A stretch of 64,000 bases of DNA from an uncultured Lachnospiraceae bacterium (GCA_937920345.1 CALGVA010000073.1:1-64000), one strand, 5' to 3'; numbered from the stretch's first letter, positions 36,098-45,998 are shown. Notes: a model not told the origin generated them from the letters alone. A program made the numbers and translations.

Positions 36098-37456
36098 ATG
36101 AAGAAAAAATCTGTAGCATTATTTTTAATAGCTGCGATGACAGCGAGTTCACTGGCTGGCTGCGGGAATACAGGAAAGGGAACGCAGAGCAATACAGGAA
36201 GCAATGCGGGAATTGAGGCTGAGAGTGATCAGAATACAGAAAATGCCACACAGCAGGAAGCGGCTGGCGACACAGAGGCTGACACAGGAGCGGAGGAAAG
36301 CGACGAAGCTTTATCCGGCAGCATTGTGGTGGCAAGCAACAGAACAGATATTGAGGATACTTTAGTGGCCTATGCGGAGGAGTTCATGGCTCTGCATCCC
36401 GGCACAACGGTTGAATTTGAAACAATTAAAGAATATGACGATGTTATTCCTACGAGAATCGCAGGCGGGGAGGCACCGGATCTTTTCTATGTGATAGACG
36501 ATGCTATGAATTCCGATGTGTATGCGGACTACTTTCTTCCGATAGATGACCTTCCGTTCACGGCGGATGATATCCTGTTTTACGAAAACGGCAGGGGATC
36601 GGATGGAAACCTCTATGTACTGCCGCTGACAGTTTCCTATTGCGGCATGATTTATAATAAAGCAGCATTTGCACAGGCAGGCATTGAAAAAGTTCCGATG
36701 ACAGTTGAAGAATTCTACGAAGTCTGTGATCAGCTGCAGGCAGCCGGGATCATACCGGTTGGAACAGCATTTAAGGATATCTGGCCTATTTTTGCATGGT
36801 GCGGACATGGGGAAGTGGCTTTGACCGCCGGGGATGAGCGCGGTGAAAATAAATATGCCGAGCAGGATCAGATTTATGATGATGTTATGCTTAATTCCAT
36901 GAATATTGTCCGTGAATTGTATAAGAAAGGACAACTTGAAGAAGATATTATGTCTGCGAACTGGGATCAGTTTAAACTGGATTTTGCACAGGGTAAAGTG
37001 GCAATGCACTATTCGGAGAACTGGCTTCCGGCACAGTTTGTAGAGCTTGGTGCAAAACAGGAAGATATTGGTATGTTCCCGTTCCCGGGCGCTAAGAACA
37101 TTAAGGCCGGTGCAGGTAAGCAGTGGGGCATTTCCAAAGATACGGAGTCTCCGGAACTGGCAAAAGCGTTCTTGACATATATGCTGGAGAACCCTTTCCT
37201 GGAAACAGAGATTCCCTCCGATGTAAATATTGTGGTAGATGATCCTTTTGTTGCAGAACTGCTCTCCTATGGTGTGGAGCCTCTTTCCCCGATTGTGGGT
37301 AATGCAAAGTTCAGCAACATCAGGGCTGACATCGAGTTGGACGGACAGAACTTTTTCCTGACCTATGTTATGGAGCCGGATGATTTAAAGGCTCAGCAAA
37401 TGGTGGATGAATGGAATGATAAGTGGGCAGCCGCGCGCGTAAATTATCAGGGATAA
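36098..37456 (+). CDS. ABC sugar-binding lipoprotein
   Basis: Extracellular solute-binding protein (family 1 type) of 452 residues. A signal peptide ends with the lipobox LAGC, so the mature protein is lipid-anchored at Cys25. An Asn/Glu/Thr-rich linker (about 26-75) joins it to the binding domain, which opens SGSIVVASNRTDIEDTL and has APDLFYVIDD and GQLEEDIMSAN blocks. ATG 36098 has GGGAGG upstream. Together with the next two genes it forms an oligosaccharide importer, probably for mannooligosaccharides given the adjacent GH130 gene. Confidence 0.9.
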   Translation: MKKKSVALFLIAAMTASSLAGCGNTGKGTQSNTGSNAGIEAESDQNTENATQQEAAGDTEADTGAEESDEALSGSIVVASNRTDIEDTLVAYAEEFMALHPGTTVEFETIKEYDDVIPTRIAGGEAPDLFYVIDDAMNSDVYADYFLPIDDLPFTADDILFYENGRGSDGNLYVLPLTVSYCGMIYNKAAFAQAGIEKVPMTVEEFYEVCDQLQAAGIIPVGTAFKDIWPIFAWCGHGEVALTAGDERGENKYAEQDQIYDDVMLNSMNIVRELYKKGQLEEDIMSANWDQFKLDFAQGKVAMHYSENWLPAQFVELGAKQEDIGMFPFPGAKNIKAGAGKQWGISKDTESPELAKAFLTYMLENPFLETEIPSDVNIVVDDPFVAELLSYGVEPLSPIVGNAKFSNIRADIELDGQNFFLTYVMEPDDLKAQQMVDEWNDKWAAARVNYQG

Positions 37457-37486
37457 AAGACACATAAGCTTGTCATTGTTGATTTT

Positions 37487-37521
37487 ATTCGGCAGTATCG
37501 TAATCGGCGATACTGCCGAAT
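37487..37521 (+). terminator. intergenic hairpin between binding protein and permeases
   Basis: Perfect 14-bp arms ATTCGGCAGTATCG and CGATACTGCCGAAT with a 7-base loop, followed by GACTTTT. Hairpins at this place in sugar ABC operons often protect the binding-protein mRNA and partly terminate, giving more binding protein than permease. That role is inference here. Confidence 0.65.
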
Positions 37522-37566
37522 GACTTTTAAAGAAAGAATTTGTGACGCTTCGGAATGGAGGAAAAG

Positions 37567-38439
37567 ATGAAAGCAAAATTAAAGGATAGAATATTTATCA
37601 TAGGATTTCTTGTGATACCGATTATATTGCTGGCGCTATTTTCTTATTATCCGTTGGTGAAATTGTTTCAGCTGAGTTTTACGGACTGGAACGGGATGTC
37701 ACCGGAAATGCATTATGTCGGAATGAAAAATTACAGGGAAATATTTTCACAGAAAGAATTATTTCAGACCTTTGCTAACAACATGGCGTATGTTGTCACT
37801 GCAATTTTACAGCAGTTTTTTGGACTGTTCCTTGCAATCCTGTTGAACAGCAGTATTAAAATGAAAAAGACATTCAGGACAATTCTGTTCATGCCATACA
37901 TTATCAACGGAGTTGCAGTGGCGTTCATGTTTAACTATATGTATGACTATAGCAACTCTCCCGTCAATATGATATTGAATAAGCTTGGATTGCAGTCGAT
38001 CCATTTTATCAGTACATCCTATGCATCTAATTTTGCCTTATCATTTATAAGCTTCTGGAAATATGTCGGGTTTTCCATGGTTATTTATCTGGCGGCGCTG
38101 CAGTCCATTTCCAATGAGGTTTATGAAGCGGCGAGAATTGACGGAGCCGGATTCTTCCAGACAGTCTGCTATATTACATTTCCTAATATAAAAAGTATGT
38201 TTGAAATGTCATTGCTGCTTAGTTTAAACGGCGCACTGCAGGTATATTTCGAGCCCTTTATCATTACCAGGGGCGGACCGAATGGCAGAACTGCAACTTT
38301 TATAAGCAAGTCTTTGGAACTTGCATATACCTACAGAAAATACGGGAAAGCAGCGGCAATGGGTGTAGTTTTACTTATCATTATTATGCTGCTTATTGTT
38401 GTCCAGAAAGTATTCTTAAAGGAGGGCAAAAACGGATGA
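37567..38439 (+). CDS. ABC sugar transporter permease (MalF type)
   Basis: Inner-membrane permease of 290 residues with six predicted helices. The cytoplasmic EAA loop is EVYEAARIDGAGFFQTVCYITFPNI, the site where the ATPase docks. ATG 37567 is preferred to 37555 because GGAGG starts inside the upstream codon. Its end overlaps the next gene (ATGA), so the two permeases are coupled. No ATPase gene is present in the cluster, so a shared MsmX-like ATPase encoded elsewhere is expected. Confidence 0.9.
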   Translation: MKAKLKDRIFIIGFLVIPIILLALFSYYPLVKLFQLSFTDWNGMSPEMHYVGMKNYREIFSQKELFQTFANNMAYVVTAILQQFFGLFLAILLNSSIKMKKTFRTILFMPYIINGVAVAFMFNYMYDYSNSPVNMILNKLGLQSIHFISTSYASNFALSFISFWKYVGFSMVIYLAALQSISNEVYEAARIDGAGFFQTVCYITFPNIKSMFEMSLLLSLNGALQVYFEPFIITRGGPNGRTATFISKSLELAYTYRKYGKAAAMGVVLLIIIMLLIVVQKVFLKEGKNG

Positions 38440-39299
38440 ATGGAAAGAAAAAAAGCGTGGCAGAGGCATCTACCTTTGTTGTGAATAATATGCTGGGAAA
38501 AATAATCATATATGCAATTTTATGTGCCGGTGTTGTAATCGTTTTTGCACCCTTGTTTATCGTAATAAACGTATCGCTGAAAAGTAATTCAGAGTACATG
38601 ATGAAGGGAGTATACTCGCTGCCGGAGAATATTTTTAACATTCAGAACTATGTAAGAGCATTTATCGAGGGAAAATTTCTGACAGGATTTTTGAATACCG
38701 GGATACTGGTTCTGGTCAGTGTTCCGCTTGCAATATTGTTAGGAACTATGGTGGCGTACACCTTATCCAGATTTGACTTTAAACTGAAGCGGATTATTTT
38801 GCTGGCGTTCCTGATTCCAACCTTTATTCCGGGCATGACTGTTACGATTGCCACATTTCAGATTATTAAAGCATTGGGCGTTTATAATTCGATTATGGCC
38901 GGCGTGATTTTGTACATAGGAACAGACATCATGCAGATCTACATTTTTTTGCAATTTATCAATCAGATTCCTATGGCTTTGGATGAAAGTGCCAGAATTG
39001 ACGGCGCCTCCAGATTATGCACATATTTCAGGATCATCCTTCCGCAGTTAAAGCCCGCAATCGCAACAGCGGTTATCTTGAAGATATTGGGAATATATAA
39101 TGATTTCTTTACGCCTTATATGTATATGCCAAAGATAAAGACAGCAGCGACAGGACTTTATTCTTTTTCGGGTGATAAACTGGCGGAATGGCCATTGATG
39201 TCAGCAGCGATTATACTCGTAGCTGTTCCGACAATTATCATTTATGTCTTTTTACAGAAATACATTATCAGTGGGGTGACGGACGGCGCTGTGAAGTAG
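38436..39299 (+). CDS. ABC sugar transporter permease (MalG type)
   Basis: Second permease of the importer, 287 residues, with six hydrophobic helices. The EAA loop is MALDESARIDGASRLCTYFRIILPQLKP and the usual late PLMSAAIILVAVPTIIIY helix follows. It overlaps the MalF-type gene by four bases. The two permeases and the lipoprotein should form one importer complex with a shared ATPase. Confidence 0.9.
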   Translation: MNGKKKSVAEASTFVVNNMLGKIIIYAILCAGVVIVFAPLFIVINVSLKSNSEYMMKGVYSLPENIFNIQNYVRAFIEGKFLTGFLNTGILVLVSVPLAILLGTMVAYTLSRFDFKLKRIILLAFLIPTFIPGMTVTIATFQIIKALGVYNSIMAGVILYIGTDIMQIYIFLQFINQIPMALDESARIDGASRLCTYFRIILPQLKPAIATAVILKILGIYNDFFTPYMYMPKIKTAATGLYSFSGDKLAEWPLMSAAIILVAVPTIIIYVFLQKYIISGVTDGAVK

Positions 39300-39446
39300 C
39301 CAGGGTTGTAAGGAATCAACGATTACGTATTTGCTGCGGGGCAGCCTGCCGTTAATGATCCTTGCAGTAATTATATTTCAATAGTGACTTGGCTGTTACG
39401 CTATGATAGAATATGACTAAACTTGGTCAAAAGGGGAGAAAAACAA

Positions 39447-40427
39447 ATGGACAATCAATTAATTAGTTTACAGCTGCAGAAGCCACAGGCGGTTGTGAAG
39501 GCGCAGGAAGCGCAGAAGGGTCTGAACTGGTTTCTGGAGATTCTGATCTTTCTGGCGGTATTTGTGGTCAGTTCGATCGGGCAGGTTCTGGTCATGCTGC
39601 CGGGAGAACTGATTCTTCTGGCACAGAATGCGGATTACCGGTCGGCGGCAGCAGCAGGTGACATCGAAGCGGCGGCGGCAGCGGCGGCGCAGATCGGCAG
39701 TTCTGATCTTTACATGGTTTTTTCGCTGTTTGCGACAATTGGCATGACGGTCGTTGTCATCCTATTCTGCAGACTGATCCAGAAGAGAAAACCGGATACC
39801 CTCGGCTTTATAAAATCAGGAATGGGTAAGGAGTATTTGATCGGATTAGTGGTCGGATTCGTGATGTTTTCTTCGGCGGTGCTGATCTGTGTGGCTGCGG
39901 GGGCGATCAAGATTGAAGGTTTTTCCGAGACCTTTAGTATCGGAATGTTTATCTTGTTTTTACTTGGTTTTATGCTGCAGGGTATGGCGGAGGAAGTGCT
40001 CTGCCGCGGATATGTTATGGTTTCGATTGCAAGAAGATATTCCATGTGGACGGCGGTGATTTCCAATGCGGTGATCTTCGCGGCGCTGCATTTGCTCAAC
40101 AACGGGATCAGCGTGCCCGCTTTTATCAACCTGGTACTGTTCGGCGTATTTGCTTCTCTCTATTTTGTGAAAAAAGGAAATATCTGGGGCGTCGCGGCTG
40201 TGCACAGTGTCTGGAATCTGGTACAGGGTAATTTCTGGGGGCTTCGCGTGAGTGGTATGGCTGCGGATTGCTCGGTACTGCGCAGTACTATGGTTGAGGG
40301 CAGAGAGCTTCTAAACGGCGGTGCGTTCGGACCGGAGGGCGGTCTGGGTGTGAGCGTGGTGCTGATTGTTGGAATCTGCGTTCTGCTGCGGAAGAAGAAA
40401 GAGGCAGGACGGGATATGAATGTCTGA
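39447..40427 (+). CDS. CPBP family intramembrane metalloprotease
   Basis: Membrane protein of 326 residues with about eight hydrophobic segments. The CPBP (CAAX protease and bacteriocin-processing) motifs are seen: MAEEVLCRGYV with the Glu-Glu pair and Arg, AALHLLNN, and HSVWNLVQG. The family includes bacteriocin self-immunity and processing proteins. An Ala-rich stretch at about residues 65-85 is unusual. ATG 39447 has GGGGAG upstream. It precedes a LytTR/GHKL pair and an ABC peptide-type exporter, which may fit an antimicrobial-peptide setting. Confidence 0.85.
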   Translation: MDNQLISLQLQKPQAVVKAQEAQKGLNWFLEILIFLAVFVVSSIGQVLVMLPGELILLAQNADYRSAAAAGDIEAAAAAAAQIGSSDLYMVFSLFATIGMTVVVILFCRLIQKRKPDTLGFIKSGMGKEYLIGLVVGFVMFSSAVLICVAAGAIKIEGFSETFSIGMFILFLLGFMLQGMAEEVLCRGYVMVSIARRYSMWTAVISNAVIFAALHLLNNGISVPAFINLVLFGVFASLYFVKKGNIWGVAAVHSVWNLVQGNFWGLRVSGMAADCSVLRSTMVEGRELLNGGAFGPEGGLGVSVVLIVGICVLLRKKKEAGRDMNV

Positions 40428-40489
40428 TACGGAGGTTAAACTTGTGTCTGCGGCTCAGATTCGAAGCATCCGGAAAGGTATGGGGGTAT

Positions 40490-41206
40490 ATGACACACAT
40501 AGCGATTTGTGATGATGAAGAACAATTTGTGACACATTTGTCAGGATTGTTGGAGCGGTACGCCGGGGAGACCGGGGAAGAGATCAGGGTGACGGCATAT
40601 TACGACGGCATGGAACTGATTGAGAAATATGACACGACGATCGACCTGATCTTCCTCGATATTCAGATGCGGATGGTGGACGGTCTGCGGACGGCCGCGC
40701 ATATCAGGCAGATGGATGAGCGGGTGGGTCTCATCTTCCTGACGACACTGACGCAGCACGGACTTGAGGGATACCGGTATCAGGCACAAGATTATATTAT
40801 CAAGCCGATCAAGTATGTCAGACTGAAAGCGGAGATGGATGAATGGCTCAGGAAACACCGCAGGGACGATAGTCCGTCCATCGCGGTCGCAAATGATACG
40901 GGCAGGTACAAAATTATCTTAAAATCGCTGCGCTATGTGGAAACCTTCAACCGGAACCTGCTTCTTCATACGGAGCAGGAGAACATCATCTGCTATAAGA
41001 GTATGAAAGAGATGGAGCGTAAGCTGCAGGAATACGGATTTGTCCGATGCCACACGAGTTATCTTGTAAACCTCGGCTATGTCAAGGCCGTCAGCAGTAA
41101 AACCCTGGAGATTACGCTGGTTACAGGAGAGGTGATTCCCGTCAGTCAGCCGAAGCGTAAGGAGTTCATGGAGCGGCTTGCGGAATATCTGGGGGAACAG
41201 TTGTGA
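40490..41206 (+). CDS. LytTR-family response regulator
   Basis: Response regulator of 238 residues. The receiver has CDDEEQF and phosphoacceptor Asp57 in DLIFLDIQM. The LytTR domain follows from about 135 (LRYVETFNRNLLLH, YGFVRCHTSYLVNLGYVKAV, IPVSQPKRKEF). ATG 40490 is preceded by GGGGG; the upstream in-frame start at 40442 looks spurious. Partner kinase is the next gene. Two TTTATGCATT-like direct repeats 21 bp apart before the ABC operon are its likely target. Confidence 0.9.
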   Translation: MTHIAICDDEEQFVTHLSGLLERYAGETGEEIRVTAYYDGMELIEKYDTTIDLIFLDIQMRMVDGLRTAAHIRQMDERVGLIFLTTLTQHGLEGYRYQAQDYIIKPIKYVRLKAEMDEWLRKHRRDDSPSIAVANDTGRYKIILKSLRYVETFNRNLLLHTEQENIICYKSMKEMERKLQEYGFVRCHTSYLVNLGYVKAVSSKTLEITLVTGEVIPVSQPKRKEFMERLAEYLGEQL

Positions 41207-41235
41207 GGGAACAACACAAATTTCCCTGACGGCAG

Positions 41236-41266
41236 AACCGGATTTGAAATCCGGTTCGCGGTTTTT
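41236..41266 (+). terminator. hairpin between the regulator and its kinase
   Basis: AACCGGATTT, one-base gap, AAATCCGGTT, followed by a TTTTT run at 41262-41266. It may partly terminate the regulator transcript; the kinase starts 28 bp later. Confidence 0.5.
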
Positions 41267-41284
41267 AACGCAGAATACTTTGGA

Positions 41285-42607
41285 ATGGATATAACGATGA
41301 CAGGTTTTCTCGATCTTCTTAACTTTATAACAGAGTGGATCTACTGCGGTGTCTTTTTTATTTTTCTTACGGCATTTCTACCTCTGCGCGGGAAGAGCAG
41401 GCTTTTGCATGTGCTTGCTTTTTTTGCGAGCAGTTTTGTATCGGTAACCATCATTTATTCGGAGGACCCGTGGAATCTTCTCGGGGCGTTGTTCGGACTT
41501 TGCGCTTATATTATGGTATTCCATCGCGGAAGATGGACGGAGAAACTGACGACACTGCTGGTTTTCTACCCGGCGTTCACTGCGATCAATTATATGATGA
41601 CCGACATGGGTGCGAGTATCTTTTTCTCGCTTCCGAATGCGCCCGTGGATGGGACCGGCAGTGGGTGGTCCGGGGAGCAGAGGCTGATGAACAATGTCGT
41701 ATTGTTTGCCAGCGAGATATGCAGGCTCTCATTCTGGACCGCAGCGTGGCGGATCTTCCGGAAGCCGCTTCGGCAGATTATATCGAATCTGACGACGAAA
41801 ATGTGGCTGGTAGTGGACATCATCATGCTGGCGCCGTTTGTGTCGGTGCTTATGACGATACTCTTCGTACCGCAGCACAATCCGCTGTTCGTCTATCCGA
41901 TCTGTATTGCCTCTGTTTTGACCAGTTTCGGGTGCATCTACCTGACGATTTATCTGTGCGGTTCCATGCAGACGGCATATCGTGCGCAGGAGCTGGAGAT
42001 GCGGCAGGCATATTACAGGGACCGCGTCAGTGAGGAAGAACGGGTGCGCAGTATATATCACGACTTGAAGAATCATCTGCTGGTGCTGCAGGCACAGGCG
42101 GATCAGGGACACGCGCTGCAGCTGTCCGTCCGGGAACTGGAGAACCGGATTCGGGATTACGAGAATTATTATCATACCGGCAATGAATATCTGGACATCA
42201 TCATTCGGGATAAGGCGAGAGCAGCCCGGGAGAAAGGGATTGACTTTAGCGCCGAGATTTCTCTGGAACATATGGAGCACATGCTGCAACCGCTTGATAT
42301 CAGTACGATATTCGGCAATGCGCTCGATAACGCCATAGAGGCCAGCGTGAAGCTGCCGGAGGAACAGCGGCTGATCACGATAAAAGGAAGCCGGATACAT
42401 GATCTGCAGATGATCGTTGTGGAGAATAATGTTCTGCCCGGGGGTGAGGTGCCGGCAGGGACGAGCAAGGAGGACACATTCCTGCATGGATTCGGGCTGA
42501 CGAACATCAATGCCGCGGTGGAGAAGTACGGCGGATCGTGCAGTACAAAGGTGGAGAACGGCATGTTCCGCCTGAAGATCGTGATCCCGGTCGAGTCTGC
42601 GTCCTGA
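41285..42607 (+). CDS. GHKL sensor histidine kinase
   Basis: Membrane sensor kinase of 440 residues. Six or so helices fill residues 1-220, then the phosphoacceptor block SIYHDLKNHLLVLQ, N-box ALDNAIEAS and G-box GFGLTNINAAVEKYGG. It is an AgrC-like GHKL kinase. The ribosome site before ATG 41285 is weak, so ATG 41297 is an alternative. It should act with the LytTR regulator upstream and may sense a peptide, as the adjoining genes are a CPBP protease and an FtsX-type exporter. Confidence 0.88.
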   Translation: MDITMTGFLDLLNFITEWIYCGVFFIFLTAFLPLRGKSRLLHVLAFFASSFVSVTIIYSEDPWNLLGALFGLCAYIMVFHRGRWTEKLTTLLVFYPAFTAINYMMTDMGASIFFSLPNAPVDGTGSGWSGEQRLMNNVVLFASEICRLSFWTAAWRIFRKPLRQIISNLTTKMWLVVDIIMLAPFVSVLMTILFVPQHNPLFVYPICIASVLTSFGCIYLTIYLCGSMQTAYRAQELEMRQAYYRDRVSEEERVRSIYHDLKNHLLVLQAQADQGHALQLSVRELENRIRDYENYYHTGNEYLDIIIRDKARAAREKGIDFSAEISLEHMEHMLQPLDISTIFGNALDNAIEASVKLPEEQRLITIKGSRIHDLQMIVVENNVLPGGEVPAGTSKEDTFLHGFGLTNINAAVEKYGGSCSTKVENGMFRLKIVIPVESAS

Positions 42608-42618
42608 CAGACTTGTAA

Positions 42619-42682
42619 TTTATGCATTGTAAATCTTAGTTTTTGCATTTCTTATTGTACCTTTTTCTCAGAGAAATATAAT
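42619..42682 (+). promoter_or_regulatory. promoter of the ABC operon with LytTR-type direct repeats
   Basis: TTTATGCATT (42619-42628) and TTTTTGCATT (42640-42649) are 21 bp apart, two helical turns, as expected for LytTR sites. A -35 TTGTAC (42655-42660) and -10 TATAAT (42677-42682), 16 bp apart, follow. The site fits activation by the LytTR regulator encoded just upstream. Confidence 0.6.
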
Positions 42683-42778
42683 GGGCTTAACTCCGGAAGG
42701 AGTAATAAGTGTGTACAACGCCTTCGATGGTTTTACAGACAGAAACGGGGCGTTGTGCCGGGAAAAGAGGTACATGAC

Positions 42779-43444
42779 ATGAGTATTCTGACAACAACCC
42801 ATTTGACGAAACAATACGGTAAAGAGCCGAATATCGTGAAGGCATTGGATGACGTGAATATCACGGTAGAACAGGGAGAGTTCGTGGCGGTGATCGGCAC
42901 GAGCGGCAGCGGTAAGACGACACTTTTAAACATGCTGGGCGGACTTGACCGTCCAAGTGCAGGCAGTGTGAAAGTGGAAAAGTTCGAACTGGGCAAACTG
43001 TCCGATGAGGATCTGACGGTCTTCCGCCGCCGGCATATCGGTTTTATCTTTCAGAATTATAATCTGGTGCCTGTATTTACGGCATGGGAAAACATTATCT
43101 TTCCAATTTCGTTGGACGGAGGCAGGCCGGATCAGAAATTTATTAAAGAGGTGGTTCACCTGCTCGGTCTGGAAAACAAACTGGATAATCTGCCGAATAA
43201 CCTGTCGGGAGGACAGCAGCAGAGAGTGGCGATTGCACGCGCGCTGGCGGCGAAGCCGTCCATTATTCTTGCCGATGAACCGACGGGTAATCTCGATTCC
43301 GCGACAAGTGATGACGTCATTGACCTGTTGAAGAAGACGAGTGAGCAGTTCGACCAGACGATCGTGATGATCACGCATAATCCGGAGATCGCCGCCCGGG
43401 CTGACAGGGTCATTCGAATCGAAGACGGACGGATTGTGCAGTAA
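42779..43444 (+). CDS. ABC transporter ATP-binding protein (MacB/BceA type)
   Basis: ATPase of 221 residues. Walker A is GTSGSGKT, signature LSGGQQQRVAIARAL, Walker B IILADEPTGNLD. These are the features of the lipoprotein/peptide-type ABC class that pairs with FtsX-like permeases (MacB, BceA, LolD). ATG 42779 has AGAGG upstream. The following gene encodes the cognate permease. Role is probably peptide sensing, detoxification or export; substrate is unknown. Confidence 0.93.
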   Translation: MSILTTTHLTKQYGKEPNIVKALDDVNITVEQGEFVAVIGTSGSGKTTLLNMLGGLDRPSAGSVKVEKFELGKLSDEDLTVFRRRHIGFIFQNYNLVPVFTAWENIIFPISLDGGRPDQKFIKEVVHLLGLENKLDNLPNNLSGGQQQRVAIARALAAKPSIILADEPTGNLDSATSDDVIDLLKKTSEQFDQTIVMITHNPEIAARADRVIRIEDGRIVQ

Positions 43445-43457
43445 GGGGGGAGAGAGT

Positions 43458-45998
43458 ATGTTTCATGCAATTTCAATTTTGAGTAAACGCATATATCGGA
43501 AGAATAAAGGGCGTAATCTGGTGGCGGTACTGGCGATCGTGCTGACTACGATGATGTTCACCACGCTTTTTGTGCTGAGTAAGAGTCTGGAGAAGAATCT
43601 GGTGGAGATGACATTCCGGCAGACCGGGTACGATGCGCAAGTTTCTTTTAAGGCGATCACGGAAGAGCAGGCGGAGAAGATCGCGGCACATCCCGAGGCA
43701 GCCGAGGTGGGCAGCAGTATCGTAGTCGGGATCGGACAGGACAGCCGTCTTGCAGGCAGACAGGTGGAAGTGCGCTGGGCGGATGAGAGTTATGCGGCAC
43801 ATTCTTTTGCGGCGCCTGCCGCGGGCAGACTGCCGCAGACAGATGACGAGATCGCGCTTGACACGATCGTACTTGACAGACTGGGGATAGCCCATGAACT
43901 GGGAGAGAGCGTGACACTTAAGTGGATATCGGATCTGAAGACCGGGGAAATTATGACTGCTACGTTTGAACTGTGCGGCTACTGGGAGGGCAATGAGTCT
44001 CTTTACTCCAGTATGGCATGGGTAAACCGTGGCCTTGCAGAACAGACGGTGTCGGCAATCGGGGGATATGATCCCGATACCATGATTGGAATGTATATGG
44101 CGCAGGTCAGCCTGGAAAGTGATGAGAATATCGAGGAGAGTATAGAACGGATTCTGGAAGAGACGGGACTGACAGGACTGGAATATAACGTTAACCTGGC
44201 ATATTCGCCGGAATTGAACCGCATGGCGGTGCAGGAAAGCCTGCCCGTGTATATCGGCATGGCGCTTGTGTTTGTGTCGGGGTACCTGATCATCTATAAT
44301 ATTTTCCAGATTTCCATTACGGCGGACATCCAGTTCTATGGCAGGCTGAAGACACTCGGTATGACAAAGAAGCAGCTTAGGAAACTGATCTATTCGCAGG
44401 CGGGACGGCTGTGCGTCATCGGGATTCCGATCGGGCTGCTATGTGGTTATCTGCTCGGTGTGGTGCTGGTACCTGTTCTGATCAGCTTTCAGGCGGGAAG
44501 TGCTTCGGCGAGTCCGGTCATCTTTATCGGCGCGGCGCTCTTTGCGGGTCTGACCGTAGTATTTTCCTGTATGCGTCCGGCGAGGCTGGCGGAAAAAGTG
44601 TCGCCTATCGAGGCGCTGCGGTACAATGATGCACAGAATATCGGAAGGGGAACGAAGAAGCGGCAGGGCAGCGCTTCGCTTTATCGTCTTGCGTGGTCTA
44701 ACTTGGGGCGCAACAGGAAACGCACGGTCACGGTGATCTGCTCCCTTACACTGGGGCTGACCCTGATGAGCGGATTTTATGCCAAGAATGCCTCTTTTGA
44801 TATGGATAAATATTTGGAATGGCTGACCATTGCTGATTTCCAGCTGGATGAGGTGACGAGTGAGGATTATATGGCAGGTTATAATCCGCACGGTACTACG
44901 CTGGAAGGAGATCTGATCTTGCAGATCGGATCGCTTGCGGGATTAGAGCGGACAGGGCATCTGTACAGCCATGAGACGCAGATCGATCTGAGCGAACAGA
45001 CGATCCGGAATCTGGAAGGATTCTACGGCGGCGGACGGCTAGAAGACTGGAAAACATATGATCCGGAAGGCGCGCAGTCGCTTGAGGACGCGATACGGCA
45101 AAAACATGCGACAGCCATCGTCTATGGGCTGGACGGGATACCGCTTGAGGTGTACAGCGGGGAGATGTACTGGACCAACGGCAGCTTTGATCAGGAACTG
45201 TTTGCTACGGGGGACTATGTTCTGGCAATCGGTCCGGGACTGGAGCCGGGAATACAGGAGGAAACGATGCCTACGGTCTCGGTGGGAGATCAGGTGACGA
45301 TCGAAGGAAGAGCTTATACGGTCATGACAGTACTAAATTCCTTATCGCCCGTGACGGAGGGTGCGAGGGAGGTTGACGGCGGGGACGATTTCAGCCTGGG
45401 ATTTGTTATGCCATCCGAAGTATTTTGCAGGCAATGGCCGGAGAATACGCTGCGGAAGCTGTACTTTAATGTCAGTGATGAACAGATCGGGGAAGCGCAG
45501 GAGATACTGGATGCATACATGCGTGAGAGTGGACAGAATATCCCGGTTACTTCAAGACAGTCCATGGCGGAACAGTACGGTCGTGAGACGCGCTCCACCG
45601 CGGTGATGGGCAATACGATCAGTATCGTGATCGCGCTGGTCGGTGTCCTGAACTTTATCAACAGTATGGTGACGGCGATCATATCAAGAAAACGGGAGTT
45701 TGCCATGATTCAGAGTGTGGGCATGACAAAACGACAACTGTGTCAGATGTTGACGGCGGAAGGGCTGTATTATGCGGGAATGACGCTGGCTGTGTCCTAT
45801 ATCTTAAGTGCTCTGGCAGTAGGTATCGTCGTGCGTGGTATGGTAGAGGGAGGTTTCTCCACATTCCGGTTTACGCTGCTGCCGCTCTTATGCTGTACCC
45901 CTGTCCTGATCGCGCTGGCGGTTCTGATTCCGTATCTGTGCTTCAGGAATCTGGAGAAGCAGAGCGTCGTGGAAAGACTGCGCGGGGCGGACGTATAA
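43458..45998 (+). CDS. FtsX-like ABC transporter permease
   Basis: Membrane protein of 846 residues. It has one N-terminal helix, a first extracellular domain, then two FtsX-type helix groups at about 270-400 and 740-830, with a second large extracellular domain between them at about 450-700. The length and double FtsX layout resemble the eight-helix permeases of Firmicutes ABC systems. GGGGGGAGAG precedes ATG 43458. It is paired with the ATPase just before it and probably activated by the LytTR/GHKL pair. Confidence 0.9.
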   Translation: MFHAISILSKRIYRKNKGRNLVAVLAIVLTTMMFTTLFVLSKSLEKNLVEMTFRQTGYDAQVSFKAITEEQAEKIAAHPEAAEVGSSIVVGIGQDSRLAGRQVEVRWADESYAAHSFAAPAAGRLPQTDDEIALDTIVLDRLGIAHELGESVTLKWISDLKTGEIMTATFELCGYWEGNESLYSSMAWVNRGLAEQTVSAIGGYDPDTMIGMYMAQVSLESDENIEESIERILEETGLTGLEYNVNLAYSPELNRMAVQESLPVYIGMALVFVSGYLIIYNIFQISITADIQFYGRLKTLGMTKKQLRKLIYSQAGRLCVIGIPIGLLCGYLLGVVLVPVLISFQAGSASASPVIFIGAALFAGLTVVFSCMRPARLAEKVSPIEALRYNDAQNIGRGTKKRQGSASLYRLAWSNLGRNRKRTVTVICSLTLGLTLMSGFYAKNASFDMDKYLEWLTIADFQLDEVTSEDYMAGYNPHGTTLEGDLILQIGSLAGLERTGHLYSHETQIDLSEQTIRNLEGFYGGGRLEDWKTYDPEGAQSLEDAIRQKHATAIVYGLDGIPLEVYSGEMYWTNGSFDQELFATGDYVLAIGPGLEPGIQEETMPTVSVGDQVTIEGRAYTVMTVLNSLSPVTEGAREVDGGDDFSLGFVMPSEVFCRQWPENTLRKLYFNVSDEQIGEAQEILDAYMRESGQNIPVTSRQSMAEQYGRETRSTAVMGNTISIVIALVGVLNFINSMVTAIISRKREFAMIQSVGMTKRQLCQMLTAEGLYYAGMTLAVSYILSALAVGIVVRGMVEGGFSTFRFTLLPLLCCTPVLIALAVLIPYLCFRNLEKQSVVERLRGADV

